Origin: Allodiplogaster sudhausi
Taxonomy: Eukaryota > Nematoda > Chromadorea > Rhabditida > Diplogasteridae
Assembly: GCA_945643635.1 (NCBI GenBank)
Contig: CALZFC010000005.1
Coordinates: 7,177,501 to 7,241,500 of the forward strand
Reading direction: 5' to 3'
Length of the DNA: 64,000 nucleotides
Below the pieces are notes generated by a model. The model was not told where the DNA came from and did not search any database. It was given only the letters and a program-made list of their open reading frames with translations. The first letter of the stretch is position 1. Each line of letters begins with the position of its first letter. The position numbers and the translations under genes are program-made. Positions 22,501-37,500 of this stretch are shown piece after piece.

Positions 22501-25500
22501 CGCCAAAGTGCCAAAATGGAAGTCGCCTCGGACCAAAGTTTGGCCGCCCGCGCCGGCGCCAATATCGAACCCAATTTTTTTAAACCCACATACTCTTGTA
22601 GCCCAGGATATACTCTACAAAATGCAAAAAAACCGCTTCCCCGTATCTCAATCCCCCCGCCCGCTACACCGCTCGGCGCAATACCAGAGGATAAATAACA
22701 ATCGACTTTTATATAACTCTAGACTAGCGTGACTTTGTCACGCTACGGGCCTTTGGCCTGGGGTTAGTAGACTCTATGGGTTGTTGGTTGTTGTTGATAT
22801 TTGGCTCTAAGGGTTGTTAGTTGGGGTCTGAGGGTTGTTAGTTGGCTCTAAAAGGACAAAAGTCTGCTCTAGCGGTGCTACTGGACGATCTGAGCCTTTT
22901 AAATTCAGCCTATAAGAAAGCTTGGAGTCTTTTATCTATGATAACATACTTTTTATTTAATGAGAAGTCATATTAAAACGCGCAAAAGACTTTGCCCGCG
23001 CGCGACTCCGAACCTGGGTCGGTAGTTTATCTGGGTGCCCTGAAAATGTTCCAAAAAGCCACAAAATAATTTTTTTCTCGAATATGCCTGAACCGATTTC
23101 GAAGATTGACACACCATTCGATAGCTAATTTTAGGCTCTACAATAAAAAAAATATGCGCCAAAAAGTGTCAGTGATAGCTAAGGCCGAAATAGTGGCCCG
23201 AACATTCTGACACCAAAAGTAGATCAAAAAAGTCAAAATATGAAAAAGTTTTGTATGACAAACTTGTTCGCCTGCAAGTTAGCTACAGATTGGTATATAA
23301 CATGTCGCAAAAGCTTTCACCACCGAGGAAAAACGGAGGCTCAAAGTGGCTTCCAAAAATTTTCCACTTCAGAGCACCCTCAGGGCAGTTTATTGATAAC
23401 CTATCGGAATGCAAGTATAATCATTTTGAAGCTGACTCCATGCCCTTCAATATTCTGCAAGTCCCATCGCTCTACGATCCCTACAATTAAATAGGTGAAT
23501 TTTTGAAAATTGCTCCTAACAAAAAAATTTGAACATTCAATCGATAATATCTACAATGCGCAGTGCCCAAAAGTTGATAAGAATAGTATTAAAAGATGCG
23601 CCGTCAAAAACTCTACAATCTGAGTCAGACAATCAAAAAGCGGAATTTGTAGATTCTGAGAAAAGTTGAAACTACATGCCGAAAAAGGGCCAAAAAAACG
23701 GTTCAAAACGCGGCGGGCTCGTACCGATCTACCAAAGCTCCAATCAATCTCAACTCCAGGAATCATATTCATTTTTGGACGGGGTATCTCCCAGTATTTT
23801 TGTGATCCCCATACCTTTATCCAAAAAAGAGATATTCCCCCTCAAAGTCGCCAAATCGCCCAAATCCAACTCGCCTCCGCGCCAACTTCCGACGCCCGCG
23901 CCGGCGCCAATATCGAACCCAATTTTTTGAAACCCACATATTCTTGTAGTCCGGAAACTTTTACATGTTCCCCAAAAAACCGCTTCCCCGTATCTCACTC
24001 CCACCGCCCACAGCACCTCTCCGCGCTATACCAGTCAATAAATTACAGTCGACTTTTAGATAACTCTAGACTAGCGTGACTTTGTCACGCTACGGGCCTT
24101 TGGCCCGGTCAATGGCCACCGGGGCTATCGCCCCGGAGGCCATTTCCCGATAAAAAGATAGTAAGTTGGGTCGTTAGTTGGCTCTAAGGGTTATTAGTTG
24201 GCTTAAAAAGGAGAAAAGTCAGTTCTAGCGACGTTAATGGACATCCTAGGTCTTTGAATTTCCGCTCATTAGAAAGCTTGGAGTCTTTAGTCTATGTCAG
24301 CACTCTTATAATTTCATCAGGAGTCATACAAAAGCGCGCAAAAGAGTTTGCGCGCGCGCGGATTCGAACCTGCGACCCATGTGTTTCGAAGTGCAGAGAA
24401 AATAGCCCAAAAAGCCACAAAATAATTCATATCTCGAATATGCCTGGATCAAATCCCATGATCTACCTATCATTCGATAGCTAATTTTAGGCTCTACAAT
24501 AAAAAAAATATGCGCCAAAAAGTGTCAGTGATAGCTAAGGCCGAAAAAGTGGCCTGAACCTTCTGACCCCAAAAGTAGATCAAAAATGACAAAATATGAA
24601 AACATTTTGTATGAGAAAGTTGTTCGCCTTCTCGAGAGCTACAGAATGATATATAATATGTGGCAACACCTTTAACTATCGCGAAGAAACGGAGGCCCAA
24701 AATGCCTTCCAAAAATTTGCCACTTCACGGCCCTGGCAGGGCACTTTAATGAAAAGCCAGACAAACGCGAGTATACTCATATTGAAGCTCTCTTGAAGTC
24801 CTTCAATATTCTCAAAGTCTCATCCCTCTCCCATCCCTATCCATAAAGATATGTATTTTAAAAGGTTCGCTCCTAACAAAAATGATCACCCTTCAATCGA
24901 TAATATCTACAACTTCTAGTGCACAAAAGTTAATAATTCTACTATTAAAAGATGCTCCGTGAAAAACTCTACAATCGGAGTCAGTTAGATCAAAAAGCGA
25001 ATTTGTAGATTTCGAGAAAAGTTGAAACTACATGCCGAAAAACGGCCAAAAATGGGGTCAAAACGCGCCGTGCTCCCACTGATCTACCAAACATCGAAAT
25101 GATCTCAACTCCAGGAATCATATTCATTTTTGGACGGGCTATCTTCCAGTATTTTTTTCATCGCCATAGCTCTACCCGAAAAAAAGATACAGCCCCTCAA
25201 AGTCGCCAAAGTGCCCAAATCCAACTGGCCTCGGACCAAAGTTTGGCCGCCGGCGCCGGCGCCAATATCGAACCCAATTTTTTGAAACCCACATATTCTG
25301 GTAGCCCAAGGGATATTTTAGAAAACCCCGAAAACCGCTTCCACGTATCTCACCCCCACCGCCCGCTACACCTCTCCGCGCTATACCCGTAAATAAATTA
25401 CAGTCGACTTTTATATAACTCTAGACTAGCGGAGCTATGGGGGGACCTGGTTTCAGTATCTTTACCCATTATCTCCCTTGGAGTGCGCGCTATGTCCTAG

Positions 25501-28500
25501 CATTTTAATCTTTGCATTGGGGTCGAATTAAAACGCGCAAAAGGGTTTGCCCGCGCGCGACTCCGAACCTGGGTCGTTAGAAAATCTGCCTGCCATGAAA
25601 ATGCACCAAAAAGCCACAAAATAATTCATATCTCGAATATTCCTGGGTCAAATGCAAAGCTTGACCTACCATTCGAAAGCTAATTTTACGCTCTATACGA
25701 ATAAAAATATGCCCCAAAAAGTGTCAGTGATAGCTAAGGTCGAAAAAGTGGCCTAAACATTCTCGGACCAAAAGTAGATCAAAAATGCCAAAATATGAAA
25801 ATATTTGTATGAGAAACTTGTTCGTCTTCTCAAGAGCTACAGAATCATATATAACATGTTGCCATAATGCCAATCCCCGAGAAGAACCAGCCGTGGAAAT
25901 GGCCTCCCAAATTTTTGAGATTTTACGGCCCCCTCAGGGTACTTTCCTGGAATCCCAGCCAAACGGGAGTAGGCTCATTTCAAAGCTCTCGTAAAACTGT
26001 TCAATATTATGAATGACACAACCCGCTCCGTTCCCGAATCTCCGAGTATTGATTTTTCAAAGGTTCGCTCCTAACAAAATGGGTTCGCTACATTATCGAT
26101 CGCTGCCGGAAAACTATTGCCCTGAGGGGGGAGGAAAGCATGTCAGATGGTGTATTTCGAGGAGTTCTTTCGAATAAGGACAAAAAATCGACATGTTTCA
26201 TATAGCGTTTTCGAGATAGTGAGCAAATACAGAGTAAAAAAGGGCCAAAAAACGGGGTAAAATTTTGGCCACGCCCACAGGAAAGACCCTCAGGCGGAAT
26301 TCGCCCATTTTGTGTCCTATTAATCTTGAAGACATGCTCTATCAACTACTATTTTTTCCAGCTTCCCATCTTCTCCCAAACAAAAGATGCAAACGCTCAA
26401 AGTGGCCAACCCAGCGCAAGCGCTCGCCGAAAAGTTGCAACTTTGACCGGTGGCGGCGACCCCAAAGCCAAATCCAAAAAATTCCAAACTAATACCAAAA
26501 CGTAGCCCCAATATTCGTTTTCCATCCTAAAAAAACAGCACTCGAAAATCTCAACTCCCCCGCCCACCACGCCGCTCCGCGCAAACCCGGTCAATAATGA
26601 ACAAGCGTTTCTAAGTATACTCTCGTACTAGCGGAGCTATGGGGGGACCTGGTTTCAGTGTCTTTGCCCATTATCTCCCTTGGAGTGTGGACTATATGCT
26701 AGCATAGGTTTTGTTTAATTTGGGGTCACACAAAAGCGCGCAAAAGGGTTTGCCCGCGCGCGACTCCGAACCTGGGTCGGTAGAATATCTGCGTGCGATG
26801 AAAATGTACCAAAAAGCCATAAAATAATTCATATCTCGAATATGCCTGAACGAATCCTGACGATCATCCTATCATTCGATAGCTAATTGTGGGCTCTATT
26901 CGAATAAAAATATGCCCCAAAAAGTGTCAGTGACAGCTAAGGTCGAAAAAGTGGCCTAAACATTCAGACCCCAAAAGTAGATCAAAAACGTCGTTGTATG
27001 AAAACGTTTTGTATGCCAAAGTTGTTCGTCTTCTCGAGAGCTACAGAATCATATATAACATGTTGCCATAAGGCCAATGGTCGAGAAAACACAGACGCGG
27101 AAAGGGCCTCCCAAAATTTTGAGAATTCACGGCCCCCTCAGGGTACTTTCCCGGAATCGCAGCCAAACGGGAGTAGGCTCATTTCAAAGCTCTCGTAAAA
27201 CTGTTCAATATTATGAAAGTCACAACCCGCTCCGATCCCGAATCTCCGAGTATTGATTTTTCAAATGTTCGCTCCTAACAAAATGGGTTCGCTACATTAT
27301 CGATCGCTGCCGGAAAACTATTGCCCTGAGGGGGGAGGAAAGCATGTCAGATGGTGTATTTCGAGGAGTTCTTTCGAATAAGGACAAAAAATCGACATGT
27401 TTCATATAGCGTTTTCGAGATAGTGAGCAAATACAGAGTAAAAAAGGGCCAAAAAACGGGGTAAAATTTTGGCCACGCCCACAGGAAAGACCCTCAGGCG
27501 GAATTCGCCCATTTTGTGTCCTATTAATCTTGAAGACATGCTCTATCAACTACTATTTTTTCCAGCTTCCCATCTTCTCCCAAACAAAAGATGCAAACGC
27601 TCAAAGTGGCCAACCCAGCGCAAGCGCTCGCCGAAAAGTTGCAACTTTGACCGGTGGCGGCGACCCCAAAGCCAAATCCAAAAAATTCCAAACTAATACC
27701 AAAACGTAGCCCCAATATTCGTTTTCCATCCTAAAAAAACAGCACTCGAAAATCTCAACTCCCCCGCCCACCACGCCGCTCCGCGCAAACCCGGTCAATA
27801 ATGAACAAGCGTTTCTAAGTACATTCTCTAACTAGCGGAGCTATGGGGGGACCTGGTATCACATTTTCCGCCCATAATCTCCCTTGGAGTCTTGGCTATT
27901 TCCTAGCATAGGTTTAGTTTGATTAGGGTTCACACAAAAGCGCGCAAAAGGGTTTGCCCGCGCGCGACTCCGAACCTGGGTCGTTAGAAATTCTGGGAGC
28001 GATGAAAATGCACCAAAAAGCCACAAAATAATTCATATCTCGAATATGCCTGAACGAATACAGACGGTCAACCCATCATTCGATAGCTAATTTACGGCTC
28101 TATTCGAATAAAAATATGCCCCAAAAAGTGTCAGTGACAGCTAAGGTCGAAAAAGTGGCCTAAACATTCAGACCCCAAAAGTAGATCAAAAACGTCGTTG
28201 TATGAAAACGTTTTGTATGCCAAAGTTGTTCGTCTTCTCGAGAGCTACAGAATCATATATAACATGTTGCCATAAGGCCAATGGTCGAGAAAACACAGAC
28301 GCGGAAAGGGCCTCCCAAAATTTTGAGAATTCACGGCCCCCTCAGGGTACTTTCCCGGAATCGCAGCCAAACGGGAGTAGGCTCATTTCAAAGCTCTCGT
28401 AAAACTGTTCAATATTATGAAAGTCACAACCCGCTCCGATCCCGAATCTCCGAGTATTGATTTTTCAAATGTTCGCTCCTAACAAAATGGGTTCGCTACA

Positions 28501-31500
28501 TTATCGATCGCTGCCGGAAAACTATTGCCCTGAGGGGGGAGGAAAGCATGTCAGATGGTGTATTTCGAGGAGTTCTTTCGAATAAGGACAAAAAATCGAC
28601 ATGTTTCATATAGCGTTTTCGAGATAGTGAGCAAATACAGAGTAAAAAAGGGCCAAAAAACGGGGTAAAATTTTGGCCACGCCCACAGGAAAGACCCTCA
28701 GGCGGAATTCGCCCATTTTGTGTCCTATTAATCTTGAAGACATGCTCTATCAACTACTATTTTTTCCAGCTTCCCATCTTCTCCCAAACAAAAGATGCAA
28801 ACGCTCAAAGTGGCCAACCCAGCGCAAGCGCTCGCCGAAAAGTTGCAACTTTGACCGGTGGCGGCGACCCCAAAGCCAAATCCAAAAAATTCCAAACTAA
28901 TACCAAAACGTAGCCCCAATATTCGTTTTCCATCCTAAAAAAACAGCACTCGAAAATCTCAACTCCCTCGCCCACCACGCCGCTCCGCGCAAACCCGGTC
29001 AATAATGAACAAGCGTTTCTAAGTACATTCTCTAACTAGCGGAGCTATGGGGGGACCTGGTATCACATTTTCCGCCCATAATCTCCCTTGGAGTCTTGGC
29101 TATTTCCTAGCATAGGTTTAGTTTGATTAGGGTTCACACAAAAGCGCGCAAAAGGGTTTGCCCGCGCGCGACTCCGAACCTGGGTCGTTAGAAATTCTGG
29201 GAGCGATGAAAATGCACCAAAAAGCCACAAAATAATTCATATCTCGAATATGCCTGAACGAATACAGACGGTCAACCCATCATTCGATAGCTAATTTACG
29301 GCTCTATTCGAATAAAAATATGCCCCAAAAAGTTTCAGTGATGGCTAAGGTCGAAAAAGTGGCCTAAACATTCTGACCCCAAAAGTAGATCAAAAACGTC
29401 GTTTTATGGAAACCTTTTGTATGAGACATTTGTTTATCTTCGCAAAAGCTACAGAATGATGTATAACACGTTACCATAACTCCAACATTCGAGCAAAAAC
29501 AGCCACGGAAAGGGCCTCCCAAAAATTCGACATTTCACGGCCCCCTCAGGACACCTTTTCCGAAACCCAGACAAACGTGAGTAGACTCATTTCAAAGCTC
29601 TCCAAAAACTAAACAATATTCTGAATGTCCCGACCCGCTCCGATCCTAAATCTTCGAGTATTGATTTTTCAAAGGTTCGGCCCTAACAAAATGGTTCGGC
29701 CTGTTTTTGCCTCGTATCTATCGATCTGGGTAGGCTAGGGAGCAGATCAACAGATTAGGAGATGCGCCTTGAAAAACTACATTATATATGTTCGAGAATC
29801 GAAAATCATACAAACAGAATTTTCGATAGTGAGCAAATACAGAGCAAAAAAGGGCCAAAAAACGGGGTAAAAGTTTGGCCACGCCCACTTTAAAGACCCA
29901 AGGGCGGAATTCGCCGAATTTGTGTCCTATTAATCTTGATGACATGCTCTATCAGCCACTATTTTTTTCAGCTTCCCATCTTCTCCGAAACAAAAGATAC
30001 AAACGCTCAAAGTGGCCAACCCAGCGCAAGCGCGCGCCAAAAAGTTGCAACTTTGGCCGCTGGCGCCAACCCAAACCCAAATCCCAAAAATCCGAAACCC
30101 ATACCATATCGTAGCCCCAATATTCATTTACCATCCTAAAAAAACCCCACTCGAAAATCTCACTCCCATCGCCCACGACGCCGCTCCGCGCAAACCCAGT
30201 CAATAATGGACAAGCGTTTCTAAGTATACTCTCTAACTAGCGGAGCTATGGGGGGACCTGCTTTCAGTATCGCCGCCCATTATCTCCCTTCGAATCTCCG
30301 CTATGTCCTAGCATTTTAATCTTTGCATTGGGGGTCGAATTAAAACGCGCAAAAGGGTTTGCCCGCGCGCGACTCCGAACCTGGGTCGTTAGAAATTCTG
30401 GGAGCGATGAAAATGCACCAAAAAGCCACAAAATAAATCATATCTCGAATATGCCTGAACGAATACAGACGGTCAACCCATCATTCGATAGCTAATTTTA
30501 GGCTCTATTCGAATAAAAACATGCGCCAAAAAGTGTCAGTGATAGCTAAGGTCGAAAAAGTGCCCTAAACATCCTGACCCCAAAAGTAGATCAAAAACGT
30601 CGTTGTATGAAAACGTTTTGTATGACAAAGTTGTTCGCCTCCTCGAGAGCTACAGAATCATATATAATATGTTGCCATAACACGTATCCCCGAGAAAAAA
30701 CAGCCGCGGAAATGGCCTCCCAAAAATTCGACATTTCACGGCCCCCTCAGGACACCTTTTCCGAAACCCAGCCAAACGCGAGTAGGCTCATTTTAAAGCT
30801 CTCGTAAAACTGTTCAATATTCTGAATGTCCCGACCCGCTCCGATCCTAAATCTTCGAGTATTGATTTTTCAAAGGTTCGGCCCTAACAAAATGGTTCGG
30901 CCTGTTTTTGCCTCGTATCTATCGATCTGGGTAGGCTAGGGAGCAGATCAACAGATTAGGAGATGCGCCTTGAAAAACTACATTATATATGTTCGAGAAT
31001 CGAAAATCGTACAAACAGAATTTTCGATAGTGAGCAAATACAGAGCAAAAAAGGGCCAAAAAACGGGGTAAAAGTTTGGCCACGCCCACTTTAAAGACCC
31101 AAGGGCGGAATTCGCCGAATTTGTGTCCTATTAATCTTGATGACATGCTCTATCAGCCACTATTTTTTTCAGCTTCCCATCTTCTCCGAAACAAAAGATA
31201 CAAACGCTCAAAGTGGCCAACCCAGCGCAAGCGCGCGCCAAAAAGTTGCAACTTTGGCCGCTGGCGCCAACCCAAACCCAAATCCCAAAAATCCGAAACC
31301 CATACCATATCGTAGCCCCAATATTCATTTACCATCCTAAAAAAACCCCACTCGAAAATCTCACTCCCATCGCCCACGACGCCGCTCCGCGCAAACCCAG
31401 TCAATAATGGACAAGCGTTTCTAAGTATACTCTCTAATAGCGGAGCTATGGGGGGACCTGGTATCACATTTTCCGCCCATAATCTCCCTTGGAGTCTTGG

Positions 31501-34500
31501 CTATGTCCTAGCATAGGTTTAGTTTGATTAGGGTTCACACTAAAGCGCGCAAAATAGTTTGCCCGCGCGCGACTCCGAACCTGGGTCGTTAGAAATTCTG
31601 GGAGCGATGAAAATGCACCAAAAAGCAACAAAATAAATCATATCTCGAATATGCCTGAACGAATACAGACGGTCAACCCATCATTCGATAGCTAATTTTC
31701 GGCTCTATTCGAATAAAAACATGCGCCAAAAAGTGTCAGTGATAGCTAAGGTCGAAAAAGTGCCCTAAACATCCTGACCCCAAAAGTAGATCAAAAACGT
31801 CGTTGTATGAAAACGTTTTGTATGACAAAGTTGTTCGTCTTCTCGAGAGCTACAGAATCATATATAACATGTTGCCATAAGGCCAATCCCCGAGAAAAAA
31901 CAGGCGCGGAAATAGCCTCCCAAAAATTCGACATTTCACGGCCCCCTCAGGGTACTTTTCCGGAATCCCAGCCAAACGCGAGTAGGCTCATTTCAAAGCA
32001 CTCGTAAAACTGTACAATATTCTGAATGTCCCGTCCCGCTCCAATCCCAAATCTCCGATTATTGATTTTTCAAATGTTCGCTCCTAACAAAATGGGTCCG
32101 CCTGTTTTTGCCCTGTATCTATCGATCTGGGTGGGCTATGGAGCAGATCAGTAGATCAGAAGATGCGCCTTGAAAAACTACATCATATATGTTCGTAAAT
32201 CGAAAAACGTACCTACAGAATTTTCGATAGTGAGAAAAAACAGAGTAAAAAAGGGCCAAAAAAGGGGGTCAAAATTTGGCCACGCCCCCTGGGCACCCCT
32301 GAGGCACTATCACCAAACCAACCCGGAATCTTAATAATTAAGACATGGGCTATCGACTCATATTTTTTTCATTCACCAATTCCTCTCCGTTCAAAAGATG
32401 CAATCGCTCAAAGTGTCCAACCCAGCGCAAGCGCGCGCCAAAAAGGTGCAACTTTGGCCGCCGGCGCCGACCCCAAAACCAAAACCCAAAAATCCCAAAC
32501 CAATACCATATCGTAGCCCCAATATTCACTTGCCATCCTAAAAAAAACCCCACTCGAAAATCTCAACCCCACCGCCCACGACGCCGCTCCGCGCAACCCC
32601 CGTAAATAATCGACAAGCGTTTCTAAGTATACACTCTAACTAGCGGAGCTATGGGGGGACCTGGTTTCAGTATCTTTGCCCATTATCTCCCTTGGAGCGT
32701 TCGCTATGTCCTAGCATTCAGAACTTTGCATTAGGATTAATAATAAAACGTGCAAAAGGGTTTGCCCGGGCGCGACTCCGAACCTGGGTCGGTATAGGAT
32801 ATCTGCGTGCGATGAAAATGTACCAAAAAGCCACAAAATAATTCATGTCTCTAATATTCCTGGATGAAATGAGAAGTATCACCCACCATTCGATAGCTAA
32901 TTTTAGGCTCTATTCGAATAAAAATATGCCCCAAAAAGTGTCAGTGATAGCTAAGGTCGAAAAAGTGGCCTAAACCTTCTGACCCCAAAAGTAGATCAAA
33001 AAAATCGAAATATCAAAACCTTCTGTATGAGACATTTGTTCGCCTTCTCGAGAGCTACAGAATGATATATAACATGTAGGCATAATACCAATCCCCGAGA
33101 AAAAACAGCCACGAAAATGGCCTCCCAAAAATTCGACATTTCACGGCCCCCTCAGGACACCTTTTCCGAAACCCAGCCAAACGTGAGTAGGCTCATTTCA
33201 AAGCTCTCCAAAAACTAAACAATATTCTGAATGTCCCGTCCCGCTCCGATCCTAAATCTTCGAGTATTGATTTTTCAAATGTTCGCTCCTAACAAAATGG
33301 GTCCGCCAGTTTTTGCCCTGTATCTATCGATCTGGATGGGCTATGGAGCAGATCAATAGATCAGAAGATGCGCCTTGAAAAACTACATCATATATTTTCG
33401 TAAATCGAAAAACGTACCTACAGAATTTTCGATAGTGAGAAAAAACAGAGTAAAAAAGGGCCAAAAAAGGGGGTCAAAATTTGGCCACGCCCCCTGGGCA
33501 CCCCTGAGGCACTATCACCAAACCAACCAGGAATCTTAATAATTAAGACATGGGCTATCGACTCATATTTTTTTCGTTCCCCAGCTTCTCTCCTTTCAAA
33601 AGATACAAACGCTCAAACTGGCCAACCCAGCGCAACCTCGCGCCAAAAAGGTGCAACTTTGGCCGCCGGCGCCGACCCCAAAACCAAAACCCAAAAATCT
33701 CAAACCAATACCAAAAGGTAGCCCCAATATTCACTTGCCATCCTAAAAAAAACCCCACTCGAAAATCTCAACCCCACCGCCCACGACGCCGCTCCGCGCA
33801 ACCCCCGTAAATAATCGACAAGCGTTTCTAAGTATACACTCTAACTAGCGGAGCTATGGGGGGACCTGGTTTCAGTATCTTTGCCCATTATCTCCCTTGG
33901 AGCGTTCGCTATGTCCTAGCATTCAGAACTTTGCATTAGGATTAATAATAAAACGTGCAAAAGGGTTTGCCCGGGCGCGACTCCGAACCTGGGTCGGTAT
34001 AGGATATCTGCGTGCGATGAAAATGTACCAAAAAGCTCACCCCCACCGTCCACCACGCCGCTCCGCGCAACCCCCGTAAATAATCGACAAGCGTTTCTAA
34101 GTACATTCTCTAACTAGCGTGACTTTGTCACGCTACGGGCCTTTGGCCTGGGGGTTAGTTCGGGTTGTTGTTATTTCGCTCTAAGGGTTGTTAGTTGGGG
34201 TCTGAGGTTGTTAGTTGGGGTCTGAGGGTTGTTTGTTGGCTCTAAAGGGTGAAAAGTCTGCTCTAGCGGTGATTACGGGACGATCTGGGGCTTTTAAATT
34301 CAGCCTATAAGAAAGCTTGGAGTCTTCTATCCATTCTAACATACTTTTTATTTAATGAGAAGTCATATTAAAACGCGCAAAAGAGTCTGCACGCGCGCGG
34401 GTTCGAACCTGGGTCGGTAATATATCTAAGTGCCCTGAAAATGTACCAAAAAGCCACAAAATAATTTTTTTCTCGAAAATGCCTGAACCGATTTCCACGA

Positions 34501-37500
34501 TTGGCACACCATTCGATAGCTAATTTTAGGCTCTACAGTAAAAAAAATATACGCCAAAAAGTGTCAGTGATCGATAAGGCCGAAATAGTGGCCTGAACGT
34601 TCTGACCCCAAAAGTAGATCAAAAATGACAAAATATGAAAACGTTTTGTATGAGAAAGTTGTTCGCCTTCTCGAAAGCTACCGAATGGTATATAACATGT
34701 CGCGAAAGCTTTCACCACCGAGGAAAAACGGAGGCTCAAAGTGGCTTCCAAAAATTTTCCACTTCAGAGCACCCTCAGGGCACTTTATTGATCACCTATC
34801 GGAATGCAAGTATAATCATATTGAAGCTGACTCCACGCCCTTCAATATTCTGCAAGTCCCATCGCTATACGATCCCTACAATTAAATAGGTGAATTTTTG
34901 AAAATTGCTCCTACCTAAAAAATTTGGAACTTCAATCGATAATATCTACAATGCGCAGTGCCCAAAAGTTGATAAGAATAGTATTAAAAGATGCGCCGTC
35001 AAAAACTCTACAATCTGAGTCAGACAATCAAAAAGCGGAATTTGTAGATTCTGAGAAAATGAGCAAATACCCTCTCAAAAAGTGCCGAAAAATGAGGTCA
35101 AAACGCGCCGGGCTCGTACCGATCTACCAAAGCTCCAATCGATCTCAACTCTAGGAATCATATTCATTTTTGGACGATCTATCTACCAGTATTTTTTTCA
35201 ACCCCGTATCTCTACCCTAAAAAAAGATATACCACCTCAAAGTCGCCAAAGGGCACAAATCGAAGTCACCTCGGACCAAAGTTTGGCCGTCCCGCGCCGG
35301 CGCCAATATCGAACCCAATTTTTTGAAACCCACATATTCTTGTAGTCCGGAAACTTTTACATGTTCCCCAAAAAACCGCTTCCCCATATCTCACCCCCAC
35401 CGCCCACAGCACCTCTCCGCGCTATCCCCGTAAATAAAGTACAGTCGACTTGTATATAATAGTAGACTAGACTAGCGTGACTTTGTCACGCTACGGGCCT
35501 TTGGCCCGGTAAATGGCCACCGGGGCTATCGCCCCGGAGGCCATTTACCGATAAAAAAATTATCTAAGTGTAGGTTTGTTGGCTCTGTGGGTCGTTAGTT
35601 GGCTCTAAAAGGTCAAAAGTCTGTTCTAGCGGCGCTACTGGACGAATGGGGCCTATAAAGTTATGCTCATTAGAAAGCCTGGAGTCTTCTGTACATGTTA
35701 ATATTCTTTTTATTTAATCAGAAGTCACATAAAAGCGCGCAAAAGGGTTTGCGCGCGCGCGACTCCGAACCTGCGACCCATGAGTTTCGAAGTGCACTGA
35801 AAATGAGCCAAATAACCACAAAATAATTCATATCTCGAATATGCCTGGATCAAATCCCATGATCTACCTATCATTCGATAGCTAATTTTAGGCTCTACAA
35901 TAAAAAAATATGCGCCAAAAAGTGTCAGTGATAGCTAAGGCCGAAATAGTGGCCTGAACATTCTGACCCCAAAAGTAGATCAAAAACGACAAAATATCAA
36001 AATGCTTTGTATGAGAAAGTTGTTCGCCTTCTCGAAAGCTACCAAACGGTATATAATATGTGGCAACACCTTTAACTGTCGCGAAGAAACGGAGGCCCAA
36101 AGTGCGTTCCAAAAATTTGCCACTTAACGGCCCTGGCAGGGCACTTTAATAAAAAGCCAGTCAAACGCAAGTATACTCATATTGAAGCTCTCGTGAAACT
36201 CTGCATGATTCTGAAACTCTCATCCCTCTACCTTTCCTATTCATAAAAAAATGAATTTTAGAAGGTTCGCTCCTAACAAAAAAATTTGACCTTTCAATCG
36301 ATAATATCTACAACTTCTAGTGTCCAAAAATTGATAATTCTACTATTAAAAGATGCGCCGTCAAAAACTCTACAATCGCAGTCAGTTAGATCAAAAAGCG
36401 AATTTGTAGATTTCGAGAAAAGTTGAAACTACATGCCGAAAAACGGCCAAAAAATGGGGTCAAAACGCGCCACGCTGCCACTGATCTACCAAACATCGAA
36501 ATGATCTCAACTCCAGGAATCATATTCATTTTTGGACGGGCTATCTCCCAGAATTTTTTTCATCGCCATATCTCTACCCAAAAAAAAGATACAGCCCCTC
36601 AAAGTCGCCAAAGTGCCAAAATGGAAGTCGCCTCGGACCAAAGTTTGGCCGCCCGCGCCGGCGCCAATATCGAACCCAATTTTTTTAAACCCACATACTC
36701 TTGTAGCCCAGGGATACTCTACAAAATGCAAAAAACCGCTTCCCCGTATCTCAATCCCCCCGCAAGCTACACCGCTCGGCGCTATACCAGAGGATAAATA
36801 ACAGTCGACTTTTATATAACTCTAGACTAGCGTGACTTTGTCACGCTACGGGCCTTTGGCCATTGTCAGTAGGGTCCAAGGGTTGTTGGTTGGGTTCTTG
36901 GTTTGCTGTTGGTTGACTCTGAGGGTTGTTTGTTGGCTCTATGCGTTGTTTGTTGGCTCTAAGGGTCGTTAGTTGGCTTAAAAAGGACAAAAGTCTGCTC
37001 TAGCGGCGCTACTGGAGGACCTGGGTGCATATAGTTACCCCCATTAGAAAGCCTGGAGTCTTTTGTCCATGTTAGCATTCTTTTTATTTAATCAGAAGTC
37101 ATACAAAAGCGCGCAAAAGAGTTTGCGCGCGCGCGGATTCGAACTTGCGACCCATGACTTACGACGTGCACTGAAAATGTACCAAAAAGCCACAAAATAA
37201 TTCATATCTCGAATATGCCTGGATCAAATCCCATGATCTACCCATCATTCGATAGCTAATTTTAGGCTCTACAATAAAAAAAATATGCGCCAAAAAGTGT
37301 CAGTGATAGCTAAGGCCGAAAAAGTGGCCTGAACCTTCTGACCTCAAAAGTAGATCAAAAACTTCGAAATATCAAAATGTTTTGTATGAGAAAGTTGTTC
37401 GCCTTCGCGAGAGCTACAGAATGGTATATAACATGTGGCAAGATCTTTAACTACCGCGAAGAAACGGAGGCCCAAAGTGCGCTCCAAAAATTTTACACTT

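Noticed and set aside
22760..22870. Telomere-like GGGTTGTTAGTT repeats
   Set aside because: The unit is degenerate, about 20 bases, and not a TTAGGC or TTAGGG array; it is part of the type A repeat.
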